A DNA stretch of 7,810 bases, taken from Oscillospiraceae bacterium. Lineage in GTDB: Bacteria > Bacillota > Clostridia > Oscillospirales > Oscillospiraceae. The first letter of the stretch is position 1. Each line of letters begins with the position of its first letter. This document shows, piece by piece, positions 1 through 6,571 of this stretch. Below the pieces are notes generated by a model, which worked only from the letters and a program-made list of their open reading frames with translations, had not been told where the DNA came from and made no database searches. The stretch spans positions 1 through 7,810 of the forward strand of contig JAHHSF010000059.1 in assembly GCA_020025375.1 (NCBI GenBank), given 5' to 3'. Both the position numbers and the translations under genes were made by a program.

Positions 1-2
1 TC

Positions 3-653
3 ACCGGGGTCCGTGAGGACGGTACCCTCCTCCTCTCCCGTCGGCAGGCGCAGGAAGCCGCCCGGGAGCATCTTTTAACGACGGTCCAGCCGGGAGACAT
101 TCTCCCCGCCACAGTCACCCACCTGGAACCCTTCGGGGCCTTCGTAGACCTGGGGTGCGGTCTCCCCTCCATGCTGGGCATCGAAAACCTGTCGGTCTCC
201 CGCATTCCCCACCCCAGTCAGCGGTTTTCCATTGGCCAGCAGATTTTCGTGGTTGTCACCGGCGTGGACCAGGCCCTGGGACGGCTCTATCTCAGCCACA
301 AGGAGCTTCTGGGTTCCTGGCAGGAGAACGCCCAGGCCTTCGCCCCCGGCATGACAGTCCCCGGAATCATCCGGGGGCTCAAGGAGTATGGCGCCTTTGT
401 GGAGCTGACCCCCAATCTGTCCGGCCTGGCCGAACTGAAGCCTGATCTGCGGGAAGGGGCATGGGTCTCGGTCTACATCAAATCCATCCTTCCAGAGCGG
501 ATGAAAATCAAGCTGTTGGTCATCGGGGAGCTCCCCCCACTGGCTACCCCCGCACCCCTACAGTACTTCCAAACCAGCGGGCGCATCGACCGCTGGGAAT
601 ACGCCCCGCCGGGTTGCCGGAAGGTCGGCGCAGTCAGCGTATTCAGCCCTTGA
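3..653 (+). CDS. S1 RNA-binding domain protein, 5'-partial
   Basis: The reading frame is open from the window edge, so the start is missing and 216 residues are visible. They show the end of one S1 (OB-fold) domain at about residues 1-13, with the typical closing pattern GTLLLSRRQA. A second S1 domain follows at about 29-100 (PGDILPATVTHLEPFGAFVD, closing LYLSHKEL), and a third, more divergent one at about 114-175 (GIIRGLKEYGAFVELTP). The protein is therefore a multi-S1 RNA-binding protein related to ribosomal protein S1, probably acting on mRNA or ribosomes in the cytoplasm; its exact role is unknown. The tail RIDRWEYAPPGC resembles the conserved ending of S1-domain proteins I recall from Oscillospiraceae (knowledge-based, not checked). 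No intrinsic terminator follows. The last 11 bases overlap the end of the convergent rarA gene. It is unlikely to be canonical RpsA because of the divergent last domain and the extra C-terminal tail. Confidence 0.85.
   Translation, partial: TGVREDGTLLLSRRQAQEAAREHLLTTVQPGDILPATVTHLEPFGAFVDLGCGLPSMLGIENLSVSRIPHPSQRFSIGQQIFVVVTGVDQALGRLYLSHKELLGSWQENAQAFAPGMTVPGIIRGLKEYGAFVELTPNLSGLAELKPDLREGAWVSVYIKSILPERMKIKLLVIGELPPLATPAPLQYFQTSGRIDRWEYAPPGCRKVGAVSVFSP
597..644. repeat. Nested inverted repeat at the S1/rarA tail-to-tail junction
   Basis: GAATACGC (597-604) and GCGTATTC (637-644) form a perfect 8-base inverted repeat. Inside it, CGCCG (607-611) pairs with CGGCG (626-630), and two CCGG palindromes lie at 609-612 and 617-620. 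The structure can form in either transcript. It has no T-tract on either side, so it is not a standard intrinsic terminator. It lies in the last codons of the S1 gene and runs into the rarA stop codon, so some of the symmetry may be coincidental. A role in separating or stabilising the two convergent transcripts is inference. Confidence 0.4.
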
Positions 654-1905
654 TGTTATCCCAGTAAGCCTTGGCGGTCTGCTCGGTCTTGTTGGGGCCG
701 TACTCATAATAGCGGCGGCCCACCAGAACATCGGGCAGGTACTGCTGGCGCACCCAATGGCCTGGAAAATCATGAGGATAAAGATAGCCCTGGTCCCGCT
801 CCATCCCCGCGCTGTCAAAGTGCTTGTTCTGGAGCTGGCGGGGGATCGGGCCGGTCTTCCCTGCCCGGATATCCGCCATGGCGTTGTCCAGGGCCAGATG
901 GCCGGAGTTGGACTTGGGGCTGGTCGCCATCAAAATGGCGGCATCCCCCAAGGGGATGCGGGCCTCGGGGAGGCCCAGCATATTGGCCGCATCCACACAG
1001 GCCTTCACGATGGGGATGATCTGTGGGTAGGCCAGACCAACATCCTCGCAGGCGATGACCATGAGTCGGCGGCAGGCAGAGATCATATCCCCCGCCTCCA
1101 GAAGGCGGCCCAGATAGTGGCAGGCGGCGTCCGGGTCAGAGCCACGGATGGACTTCTGGAGGGCGGAGAGGATGTCATAGTGATCGTCCCCCTCCCGGTC
1201 GTACCGCATCGCCGACCGCTGGGCCGCTATTTGAGCGTCCTCCAGAGTAACAATTCGTTTGCCATCCACAGTTTTCCCGCTACTGACCAGAAGTTCCACG
1301 GCGTTGAGGGCCTTCCGCACGTCCCCGCCGCAGGCGGCGGCGATGTGCTTCGCCACCCCCTCCTCTATTGTCAGTTCCGTGCCGCTTCGCTCCCCCATGA
1401 GACGGAATCCCCGCTCCACGGCGGGCAGGGCCTCCTCCGCCGTGACCGGCTTAAACTCAAAAACACTGGACCGGGAGAGAACGGCGTTGTAGACATAGAA
1501 GTAGGGGTTTTCCGTGGTGGATGCGATAAGGGTGACCTGCCCCCCCTCCATCACCTCCAGGAGAGACTGCTGTTGCTTCTTGTTGAAGTACTGAATCTCG
1601 TCCAGGTAGAGGAGGATCCCGTTGGGGGCCAGCATGGTCCCCACGTCTGCAAGCACGTCCTTCACATCGGTCAGGGAGGCGGTGGTGGCGTTGAGCCGCC
1701 GCAGGGTCCGCCCCGACCGCTGGGCGATGAGGTTGGCCACCGTGGTCTTTCCCGTCCCCGAGGGGCCGTAAAAGACCAGGTTGGGCACCTCCCCGCTCTC
1801 GATAATGCGGCGAAGGAGGCCGTTGTGGCCTAAAATATGGGTCTGCCCCACCACCTCGTCCAGGCTCTGAGGCCGAATTTCATCTGCCAGTGGCTTGCGC
1901 GGCAT
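643..1905 (-). CDS. rarA: RarA/MgsA replication-associated recombination AAA+ ATPase
   Basis: The 420-residue product has the full architecture of the RarA/MgsA/WRNIP1 family, ATPases that act as clamp-loader-like tetramers at stalled or gapped replication forks. Walker A is GPSGTGKTT at 47-55, with Lys53. Walker B is LLYLDEIQ at about 98-105, with Asp102-Glu103. Sensor 1 is ASTTEN at about 128-133, the arginine-finger region is LSRS near Arg145, and sensor 2 is GGDVRKALN. The C-terminal MgsA-type oligomerisation domain includes ACEDVGLAYPQ and the family signature QNKHFD. The length is normal for the family. The start is set by a strong AAAGGAGGA site at 1912-1920, six bases upstream of the ATG. 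It begins 19 bases after the stop of the WG/SLH gene, so it is probably cotranscribed with it and with glyA. Its last 11 bases overlap the convergent S1 gene. A C7 run at 1540-1546 lies in the gene without breaking the frame. Confidence 0.96.
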   Translation of the reverse strand: MPRKPLADEIRPQSLDEVVGQTHILGHNGLLRRIIESGEVPNLVFYGPSGTGKTTVANLIAQRSGRTLRRLNATTASLTDVKDVLADVGTMLAPNGILLYLDEIQYFNKKQQQSLLEVMEGGQVTLIASTTENPYFYVYNAVLSRSSVFEFKPVTAEEALPAVERGFRLMGERSGTELTIEEGVAKHIAAACGGDVRKALNAVELLVSSGKTVDGKRIVTLEDAQIAAQRSAMRYDREGDDHYDILSALQKSIRGSDPDAACHYLGRLLEAGDMISACRRLMVIACEDVGLAYPQIIPIVKACVDAANMLGLPEARIPLGDAAILMATSPKSNSGHLALDNAMADIRAGKTGPIPRQLQNKHFDSAGMERDQGYLYPHDFPGHWVRQQYLPDVLVGRRYYEYGPNKTEQTAKAYWDNIKG

Positions 1906-1924
1906 GGCAAGTCCTCCTTTTTCC

Positions 1925-3397
1925 TTATTGCGCGGACCGATAGACCAGGAGGATGGCCTCCTCTACGGTGCAGGGCTGCTTGGGGGACAAGCTGTTTTCC
2001 CCGGTCCCCTTCATCGACTTAGCAGCCACCAGGGCTGAGAGGGCCTCAACGGCCCAATCGGCCACATCGCCGCCGTCGGCGTAGGCGGCCAGATCGGCGC
2101 TCTCGGTAAATTTCACTTCCGCCTTCGTCAGAGTGCGGTAGAGCATGGCGGCCAACTCCTGCCGGGTGAGCTGGCCCGTCGGGTCAAAGACATTCTCTCC
2201 TCTGCCCTGAACGATGCCTGCGGCATAAGCTTTCAAAACCACTTTATCCGTCGTATCTGTAAAGGTATCTTCCTTCGCAGGCAGCAGGGCACTCCCGGTG
2301 GTCTTTTCCAGGTAGTTCACCGCCAGCTCGGCAAACTGGAGGCGGGTGATATGGTCGGTCTGATAGAAGTTGCACCGATCGGTGACATAGCACGCCGATT
2401 TGGCTTCGGCCACTTCGGCGGCGGCCCAGGACGAATTGAGAATGGGATTTTCCAGCATCCCGTAGACCCCGTCCGCCCGGACCGAAGCCCAGCCGTGGTC
2501 GAAGTCGCCAACGCCGTCATAGATAAAGGGCACGATCAAATTGCCGGCCTCGTCCCGGAACCCCCACCGGAAGTCATCATTATCTGCTTTCTCCAGGCCC
2601 TCATAAAACCGCTCCCACGTTGTGGTGGGGTCATACCCCTCCACAATATTTCCGGCGGTGTCAATATAGATTTTGGAGGAATGATTAAAGGCCGTATAGA
2701 CCTCGGCCACGCCGTTGTCATCAAACTTCCCACCGTACAGCTCGTTTTTCGGGCTGGTATAATAGGTATACTGCGGCTCAATCACCATGTTTCCGTCCTT
2801 GTCGGCGAAGCCAATCCCGCCATCCATATAGACACCCCACAGGCCATGACCGGCCCGCCAAACTTTATAAACGCCTTCCGGGAACAGGTCCCGGCCTGTG
2901 GTATCCACCACGTGATCGCCGTTGTAGTCATACACAATAGCAAAGCCGTCAGTCCCGAAGTCTCCCATCCCGCTGATGTCCGCGTAATAGCGGCAGGGCA
3001 CGGCTTGATTGCCGTCTCCATCAATATAACCCCAGTTGCCCTGGTTGTCCTGGATGGCGGCGTAGCTGTTTTTGAAGGGCCTGGCGTTCCAGTAGTCGTA
3101 GTCGGTGCGGAGCTTGCCGTTCAGGTCGGCAATGGCAAAGAGTCCGCCTTTTGAAAGAATCTGGACGTTGACCGGGTTTTTCGCCATCTCCAGAGTGTCG
3201 TACCGGAACTCGGTCACCGTCCTGCCATCCAGGTCGATTCTGCCCCACTTTCCCGCTTTCATGGCCCAGGCCAGTCCGCTCTCGTCAAAGGGCTCCATGG
3301 AGTCAAAAACGTAGTCGGTGTACGACGTTCCGTCCAAATCGAATAGGCCGTAGGCCGGCTCTCTGCCCGGCGGCAACCGCCTGGCTCCACAAAACAT
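1925..3397 (-). CDS. WG-repeat protein with C-terminal SLH domains, body of a frameshifted gene
   Basis: This open frame encodes 490 residues, but its first ATG is probably not the true start, because the signal peptide lies upstream in another frame (see 3303-3485). Residues about 15-315 are degenerate WG repeats: short beta units built around patterns such as YGLFDLDG, WGRIDLDG, WGYIDGDG, IGFADKDG and WGFRDEAG, each followed by a 'V.P..Y' type strand. Residues about 345-490 are up to three S-layer homology motifs (for example ITRLQFAELAVNYLEK and LTRQELAAMLYRTL), which in Firmicutes typically bind secondary cell-wall polymers. The protein is therefore probably displayed on the cell surface; the ligand of the WG part is unknown. 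It lies between glyA (48-base gap to the upstream ATG) and rarA (19-base gap). As read from 3397 there is no export signal and no good ribosome binding site, so in this sequence the gene is either broken or carries a base error. Confidence 0.85.
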   Translation of the reverse strand: MFCGARRLPPGREPAYGLFDLDGTSYTDYVFDSMEPFDESGLAWAMKAGKWGRIDLDGRTVTEFRYDTLEMAKNPVNVQILSKGGLFAIADLNGKLRTDYDYWNARPFKNSYAAIQDNQGNWGYIDGDGNQAVPCRYYADISGMGDFGTDGFAIVYDYNGDHVVDTTGRDLFPEGVYKVWRAGHGLWGVYMDGGIGFADKDGNMVIEPQYTYYTSPKNELYGGKFDDNGVAEVYTAFNHSSKIYIDTAGNIVEGYDPTTTWERFYEGLEKADNDDFRWGFRDEAGNLIVPFIYDGVGDFDHGWASVRADGVYGMLENPILNSSWAAAEVAEAKSACYVTDRCNFYQTDHITRLQFAELAVNYLEKTTGSALLPAKEDTFTDTTDKVVLKAYAAGIVQGRGENVFDPTGQLTRQELAAMLYRTLTKAEVKFTESADLAAYADGGDVADWAVEALSALVAAKSMKGTGENSLSPKQPCTVEEAILLVYRSAQ

Positions 3398-3485
3398 TGC
3401 TATCTGTGGCTCCCAGGGCGGTTATGGGACATACGCTCATCAGCAGGGTGAGAGCCAGCAGGATGGAACAAAGACGCTTTTTCAT
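3303..3485 (-). pseudogene. 5' signal-peptide fragment of the WG/SLH gene (out of frame)
   Basis: This frame begins with a classic Sec signal peptide: MKKR, a hydrophobic core (about residues 5-17), then a likely cleavage after TALGA. The ATG is preceded by a purine-rich GGAAGGGAG site at 3492-3500. Mature residues ATDSNVLWSQAVAAG follow, which look like the usual start of a WG-repeat protein, but the frame then degenerates into arginine-rich sequence and stops at 3303. The downstream body is one base out of phase. Removing one G from the GGG at 3366-3368 joins VAAG directly to REPAYGLFDLDG and gives one continuous protein of 519 residues over 1925-3485. That neat repair argues for a single-base insertion or a sequencing error rather than two genes. 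Confidence 0.75.
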
Positions 3486-3533
3486 CGGAATCTCCCTTCC
3501 ATACCATCAGCACTTGCTTCGTGGTAGAATTCT

Positions 3534-4775
3534 TCATCCGTAGATGGGGTGCTTCCCGGTGAGCTCAGCTACCTGGGCGCGGATGTCGTCGGCCTTGGCA
3601 TCAAACTCGGTGGCGGTCTGCCAGATGAGCTTGCCCACCAGGGCGCAATCCGTCTCATCGAAGCCACGGGTGGTGACGGCGGGGGTGCCCACCCGGATGC
3701 CGCTGGTGACAAAGGGCTTCTCCGGGTCGTTGGGGATGGCGTTCTTATTGACTGTGATATTCACCTCGTCCAGGCGGCGCTCCATCTCCTTGCCGGTAAT
3801 ACCTGCCTTTCGCAGGTCCACCAGCATGAGGTGGTTGTCCGTGCCGCCGGAGACCAGGTCGAAGCCGCTCTCGGTGAGGCTGGCGGCCATGGCCTTGGCG
3901 TTTTTCAGAATCTGGGCCTGATAGGTCTTGAACTCCGGCTTAAGGGCCTCGCCCAAAGCCACCGCCTTGGCGGCGATGATGTGCTCCAGTGGGCCGCCCT
4001 GGCTGCCGGGGAAAATTGCGGAATCAATCTTCTTGGCCAGTTCCTCCCGGCAGAGGATCATGCCGCCGCGAGGGCCCCGGAGGGTCTTATGGGTGGTAGT
4101 GGTCACCACGTCGGCATAGGGCACGGGGCTTGGATGAAGCCCGGCGGCCACCAGGCCGGCGATGTGGGCCATGTCCACGAAGAGGTAGGCCCCGACCTCC
4201 TTGGCGATCTCGGAGAAAGCCTTGAAGTCGATGATACGGGGGTAAGCAGAGGCCCCGGCCAGAATCATGCGGGGCTTATGCTTTTTCGCCAGATCCCGCA
4301 CCTGATCATAGTCGATGAAGCCCTCGTGGTTTACCCCATAGGAGACGATGTTATAGTTCTTACCGGAGAAGTTCACAGGGCTGCCGTGGGTCAGGTGGCC
4401 ACCGTTGGACAGGTCCATACCCAGCACGGTGTCCCCCAGGTCACAGAGGGCAGCGTAGACAGCGTAGTTGGCCTGAGCGCCGGAGTGGGGCTGGACATTG
4501 GCATGCTCGGCGCCGAAGAGGGCCTTCGCCCGGTCCCGGGCCAGCTCCTCCACCACGTCCACACACTGACAGCCACCGTAATACCGCTTGCCGGGGTAGC
4601 CCTCGGCGTACTTGTTGGTGAGGACGGTACCCGCCGCCGCCAGGACGGCTTCGCTGACGATGTTCTCAGAGGCAATAAGCTCGATGTTCCGCCGCTGGCG
4701 GTCGTACTCCGCCCGGACAGCCTCTCCCACAGCGGGGTCCAGCGCGGTCAAAAAGTCCATCATTTCAGTGACCAT
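3534..4775 (-). CDS. glyA: Serine hydroxymethyltransferase
   Basis: The 413-residue product interconverts serine and glycine using pyridoxal phosphate and tetrahydrofolate, supplying one-carbon units for purine, thymidylate and methionine synthesis in the cytoplasm. The PLP-binding lysine is Lys230 in the signature TTTTHKTLRGPRGG. The cofactor-site aspartate and histidine are in FVDMAHIAGL (Asp201, His204). The substrate-carboxylate arginine is in SGIRVGTPAVTTRG near the C-terminus. IELIASENIVS near residue 31 and the tract NKYAEGYPGKRYYGG are also diagnostic. Length matches bacterial GlyA (about 410-420). The ATG at 4775 is preceded by GAAGGAGA at 4783-4790 with good spacing; the later methionines at residues 5 and 6 are less well placed. 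A good sigma-A promoter lies just upstream, and the untranslated leader is only about 30 bases, leaving no room for a riboswitch. It is probably the first gene of a glyA - WG/SLH - rarA transcript. Confidence 0.98.
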   Translation of the reverse strand: MVTEMMDFLTALDPAVGEAVRAEYDRQRRNIELIASENIVSEAVLAAAGTVLTNKYAEGYPGKRYYGGCQCVDVVEELARDRAKALFGAEHANVQPHSGAQANYAVYAALCDLGDTVLGMDLSNGGHLTHGSPVNFSGKNYNIVSYGVNHEGFIDYDQVRDLAKKHKPRMILAGASAYPRIIDFKAFSEIAKEVGAYLFVDMAHIAGLVAAGLHPSPVPYADVVTTTTHKTLRGPRGGMILCREELAKKIDSAIFPGSQGGPLEHIIAAKAVALGEALKPEFKTYQAQILKNAKAMAASLTESGFDLVSGGTDNHLMLVDLRKAGITGKEMERRLDEVNITVNKNAIPNDPEKPFVTSGIRVGTPAVTTRGFDETDCALVGKLIWQTATEFDAKADDIRAQVAELTGKHPIYG

Positions 4776-4810
4776 GGTAATTTCTCCTTCCGATTCTATG
4801 GATATTTTAC

Positions 4811-4839
4811 ATTATATCGAATCACCAATCAAAACACAA
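4811..4839 (-). promoter_or_regulatory. Sigma-A type promoter for glyA
   Basis: On the minus strand a perfect -10 box TATAAT (plus-strand 4811-4816) follows a -35 box TTGTGT (4834-4839) with the optimal 17-base spacer. Transcription would start near 4804, about 30 bases before the glyA ATG. This is the best promoter in the window. Confidence 0.8.
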
Positions 4840-4860
4840 CGACCTGCCGCAAATTGGGGG

Positions 4861-4889
4861 TCGAAATTTCCCAATGGGTATGATATGAT
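4861..4889 (+). promoter_or_regulatory. Putative extended -10 promoter for nth
   Basis: TGATATGAT (4881-4889) fits an extended -10 element (TG, one base, TATGAT). A weak -35 candidate, TCGAAA (4861-4866), sits 17 bases upstream. Transcription would start near 4896 and leave a leader of about 15 bases that just contains the ribosome binding site. A second reading, TTGGGG (4854-4859) with TATGAT (4879-4884), has a long 19-base spacer. The sequence ATTTCCC (4866-4872) and its complement GGGAAAT (4890-4896) flank the -10 box and could be an operator, but this is speculative. Confidence 0.45.
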
Positions 4890-4899
4890 GGGAAATAAG

Positions 4900-4906
4900 A
4901 GGTGAT
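4900..4906 (+). promoter_or_regulatory. Ribosome binding site that fixes the nth start
   Basis: AGGTGAT is a seven-base match to the complement of the 16S rRNA 3' end, four bases before the ATG at 4911. An upstream in-frame GTG at 4902 lies inside this site and so cannot be the start served by it. Confidence 0.7.
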
Positions 4907-4910
4907 TTCC

Positions 4911-5546
4911 ATGAAGAAAAAAGAGCGTGCCCGCATGGCGGTGGACCTGCTGAAGGAGGCCTACCCCGATGGCATCTGCTCCCTGCAATATAAAAAAGAT
5001 TACGAACTTCTCTTTGCCGTGCGGCTCTCTGCCCAGTGTACCGATGCGCGGGTAAACCTGGTCACCCCCGCTCTCTTTGCCCGCTACCCCACACTGGAAG
5101 CCCTGGCCGGGGCCGAGATCGACGAGGTGGCCGAGTACATCCACTCCACCGGCTTTTTCCGGGCCAAGGCAAAGGACATCGTCCTGGCCGCCCAGCTGCT
5201 TCTTTCCGATTACGGCGGCAAGGTTCCCGGCACCATGGAGGACCTTTTGCGCCTGCCCGGGGTAGGCCGAAAAACGGCCAACCTCATCCTTGGGGACGTA
5301 CATCATGTCCCCGGAGTGGTCATTGCCGACACCCACTGTATCCGCATCGCCGGGCGGCTGGGCCTCACCGACGGCACCAAGGACCCGGGCAAGGTGGAGG
5401 AACAACTACGAAAAATCCTCCCCCCGGAGGAGTCCAATGACTTCTGTCACCGGCTGGTCCTCCACGGCCGGGCGGTGTGCACCGCCCGGAAGCCTTATTG
5501 CGAAAACTGTACCCTGGCAATCTGTTGTAAGACAGGACAGCCCTGA
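4911..5546 (+). CDS. nth: Endonuclease III (DNA glycosylase/AP lyase)
   Basis: From the ATG at 4911 the product has 211 residues, the same length as E. coli Nth. It removes oxidised pyrimidines and nicks abasic sites in base-excision repair. The helix-hairpin-helix is LLRLPGVGRKTANLILG (about 112-128), with catalytic Lys121. The catalytic aspartate is Asp140 in VVIADTHC. The C-terminal [4Fe-4S] cluster motif is complete: Cys190, Cys197, Cys200 and Cys206, spaced C-x6-C-x2-C-x5-C. LFAVRLSAQCTDARVN near residue 34 matches the family's LSAQ.TD signature. The ATG was preferred over the GTG at 4902, which is part of the ribosome binding site. It is divergent from glyA with 135 bases between them, and is followed by a strong terminator, so it is probably monocistronic. 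Confidence 0.97.
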   Translation: MKKKERARMAVDLLKEAYPDGICSLQYKKDYELLFAVRLSAQCTDARVNLVTPALFARYPTLEALAGAEIDEVAEYIHSTGFFRAKAKDIVLAAQLLLSDYGGKVPGTMEDLLRLPGVGRKTANLILGDVHHVPGVVIADTHCIRIAGRLGLTDGTKDPGKVEEQLRKILPPEESNDFCHRLVLHGRAVCTARKPYCENCTLAICCKTGQP

Positions 5547-5623
5547 TCAAAGAAAAAACCGTTACCCTTTCTGGGTCGCTCTGGCCGTCGGGCTGGTATT
5601 TCCCTTTCTGCCCCATAAAGACG

Positions 5624-5669
5624 AAAAACAATGGCGTTCCGCTTAAAAAGCGGGACACCATTGTTTTTT
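5624..5669. terminator. Bidirectional intrinsic terminator between nth and the GerMN lipoprotein gene
   Basis: A 15-base-pair stem pairs ACAATGGCGTTCCGC (5628-5642) with GCGGGACACCATTGT (5650-5664). It has one C-A mismatch and one G-U pair, and a seven-base loop, TTAAAAA. On the plus strand it runs into six T (5664-5669), terminating nth. On the minus strand the A-run at 5624-5628 becomes a T-tract, terminating the convergent lipoprotein gene, whose stop codon is five bases beyond it. Termination in the minus direction is likely but somewhat weaker. Confidence 0.88.
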
Positions 5670-5673
5670 CCTA

Positions 5674-6519
5674 TCAGGTCCAGTTCCATTCAATAAGATG
5701 GGTCACCCGGTCGTCCTCGGTCTCAATCTGGAAAAGGGGCGGCTCTTCGCAGGAAGCCAGATAGTCGGCAAGCTCCTGGGTCCTATCAATCTGTTTCCAG
5801 CCCTTCTCGTTCAGGAGCCATATCTTCGCGTCCGCCAAAGGTTCGGTCTTGGTGGTCTCTTGACCGTTCACTACGGCGTACTGCCGCTGGGAAAAATCCT
5901 CCCCAGCCGCCGCCAGCTCCTTGGCGTACTCGGTCCGCTCCTCCTCATCCCAGGCCCAGATAAGCTCGGCCTCGTCATAGGTCAGCTCGTCGTCCACCAG
6001 GGTGTGGAGATACCCAACCTCGTCGGTCTCCACTCTGGCCAGAGAAAACAGGGTGATGGGCTGGTCATAGACGGTGTGGCCGGTCTCGATGGTCTGGCCC
6101 CCGCAGGTGAGGTAGACCGTGTTCCAGTTCAGATTGGCCAGGAGTGTATAGGCCACTGCGCTCATGGCCATCCCCTCTCCCGCAGTGCCGTTCAGCGCGG
6201 AGAGGAACTCCTCCGACAGGTCCACCTCCCCGTCTCCCTCTCCGTATTCCGTGAATGAATTTACCTTTACACCATTTGGTACAGCATCTTCCCGAGCCAA
6301 TTCAGCCAGCAAATTCACCGGGCCTACCTCCACCATGGAGCGGTTTTCCAGCTCCATCCACATGGCATCGTCATCCGGAAGGAAAAGGGTCACTTTTTTG
6401 AGCGGAGGGGGGGAAGCCAAAAGCGCCGTTGGCTCCAATGTGGGAGGCGGCGTGTGTCGGTCCGCCCCACAACCCGCCAGCAAGAGCAGAATCAAACCAA
6501 ACGATAACATTCTTTTCAT
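5674..6519 (-). CDS. GerMN-domain lipoprotein (GerM-like) with extra C-terminal domain
   Basis: The 281-residue product starts with a lipoprotein signal: MKRM, a leucine-rich core, and lipobox LAGC with Cys17 as the lipidated residue, so it should be anchored outside the membrane. A proline-rich linker (about 22-40) follows. Residues about 42-155 fit a GerMN domain: KKVTLFLPDDD, LLAELARE, the NGVKVNSFTEY strand, VDLSEEFLSAL, GEGMAMSAVAYTLL and a closing GHTVYDQPI. The family includes B. subtilis GerM, needed for sporulation and germination. Residues about 156-281 are an additional acidic region (LIWAWDEEERTEYAKEL, then ADAKIWLLNEKGW and a final strand ending EWNWT), which resembles a recurrent uncharacterised lipoprotein domain of Clostridia (inference). 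The ATG at 6519 was chosen because AAAGGAGG at 6528-6535 precedes it and the lipoprotein signal begins there. A longer reading to 6582 would add a charged 21-residue leader and overlap the upstream gene. It follows the phosphoesterase gene by 52 bases, probably in one operon. Confidence 0.83.
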   Translation of the reverse strand: MKRMLSFGLILLLLAGCGADRHTPPPTLEPTALLASPPPLKKVTLFLPDDDAMWMELENRSMVEVGPVNLLAELAREDAVPNGVKVNSFTEYGEGDGEVDLSEEFLSALNGTAGEGMAMSAVAYTLLANLNWNTVYLTCGGQTIETGHTVYDQPITLFSLARVETDEVGYLHTLVDDELTYDEAELIWAWDEEERTEYAKELAAAGEDFSQRQYAVVNGQETTKTEPLADAKIWLLNEKGWKQIDRTQELADYLASCEEPPLFQIETEDDRVTHLIEWNWT

Positions 6520-6571
6520 AGAGGCCTCCTCCTTTGCATTCTTAGACGTATTGTAATCCATTTCGTTCCCG

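Noticed and set aside
757..1833. Long plus-strand open frame (358 codons) opposite rarA
   Set aside because: It is antisense to a clearly functional AAA+ gene. Its product is rich in Gly/His/Val without a domain pattern, as expected from the complement of GC-rich codons.
2351..3154. Plus-strand open frame (267 codons) opposite the WG/SLH gene
   Set aside because: It is the shadow of the repeats, rich in Val/Ile/Gly, with no ribosome binding site and no recognisable domain.
4776..4810. Riboswitch (glycine or tetrahydrofolate type) upstream of glyA
   Set aside because: The predicted leader is only about 30 bases, too short for either riboswitch.
3549..4883. Long plus-strand open frame (444 codons) opposite glyA
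   Set aside because: It mirrors glyA, whose catalytic motifs are intact. The product is a low-complexity shadow typical of high-GC coding sequence.
5547..5623. Possible gene remnant between nth and the terminator, with a hydrophobic reading PFWVALAVGLVFPFLP
   Set aside because: It has no start codon or ribosome binding site of its own and is short; it is probably ordinary intergenic sequence.
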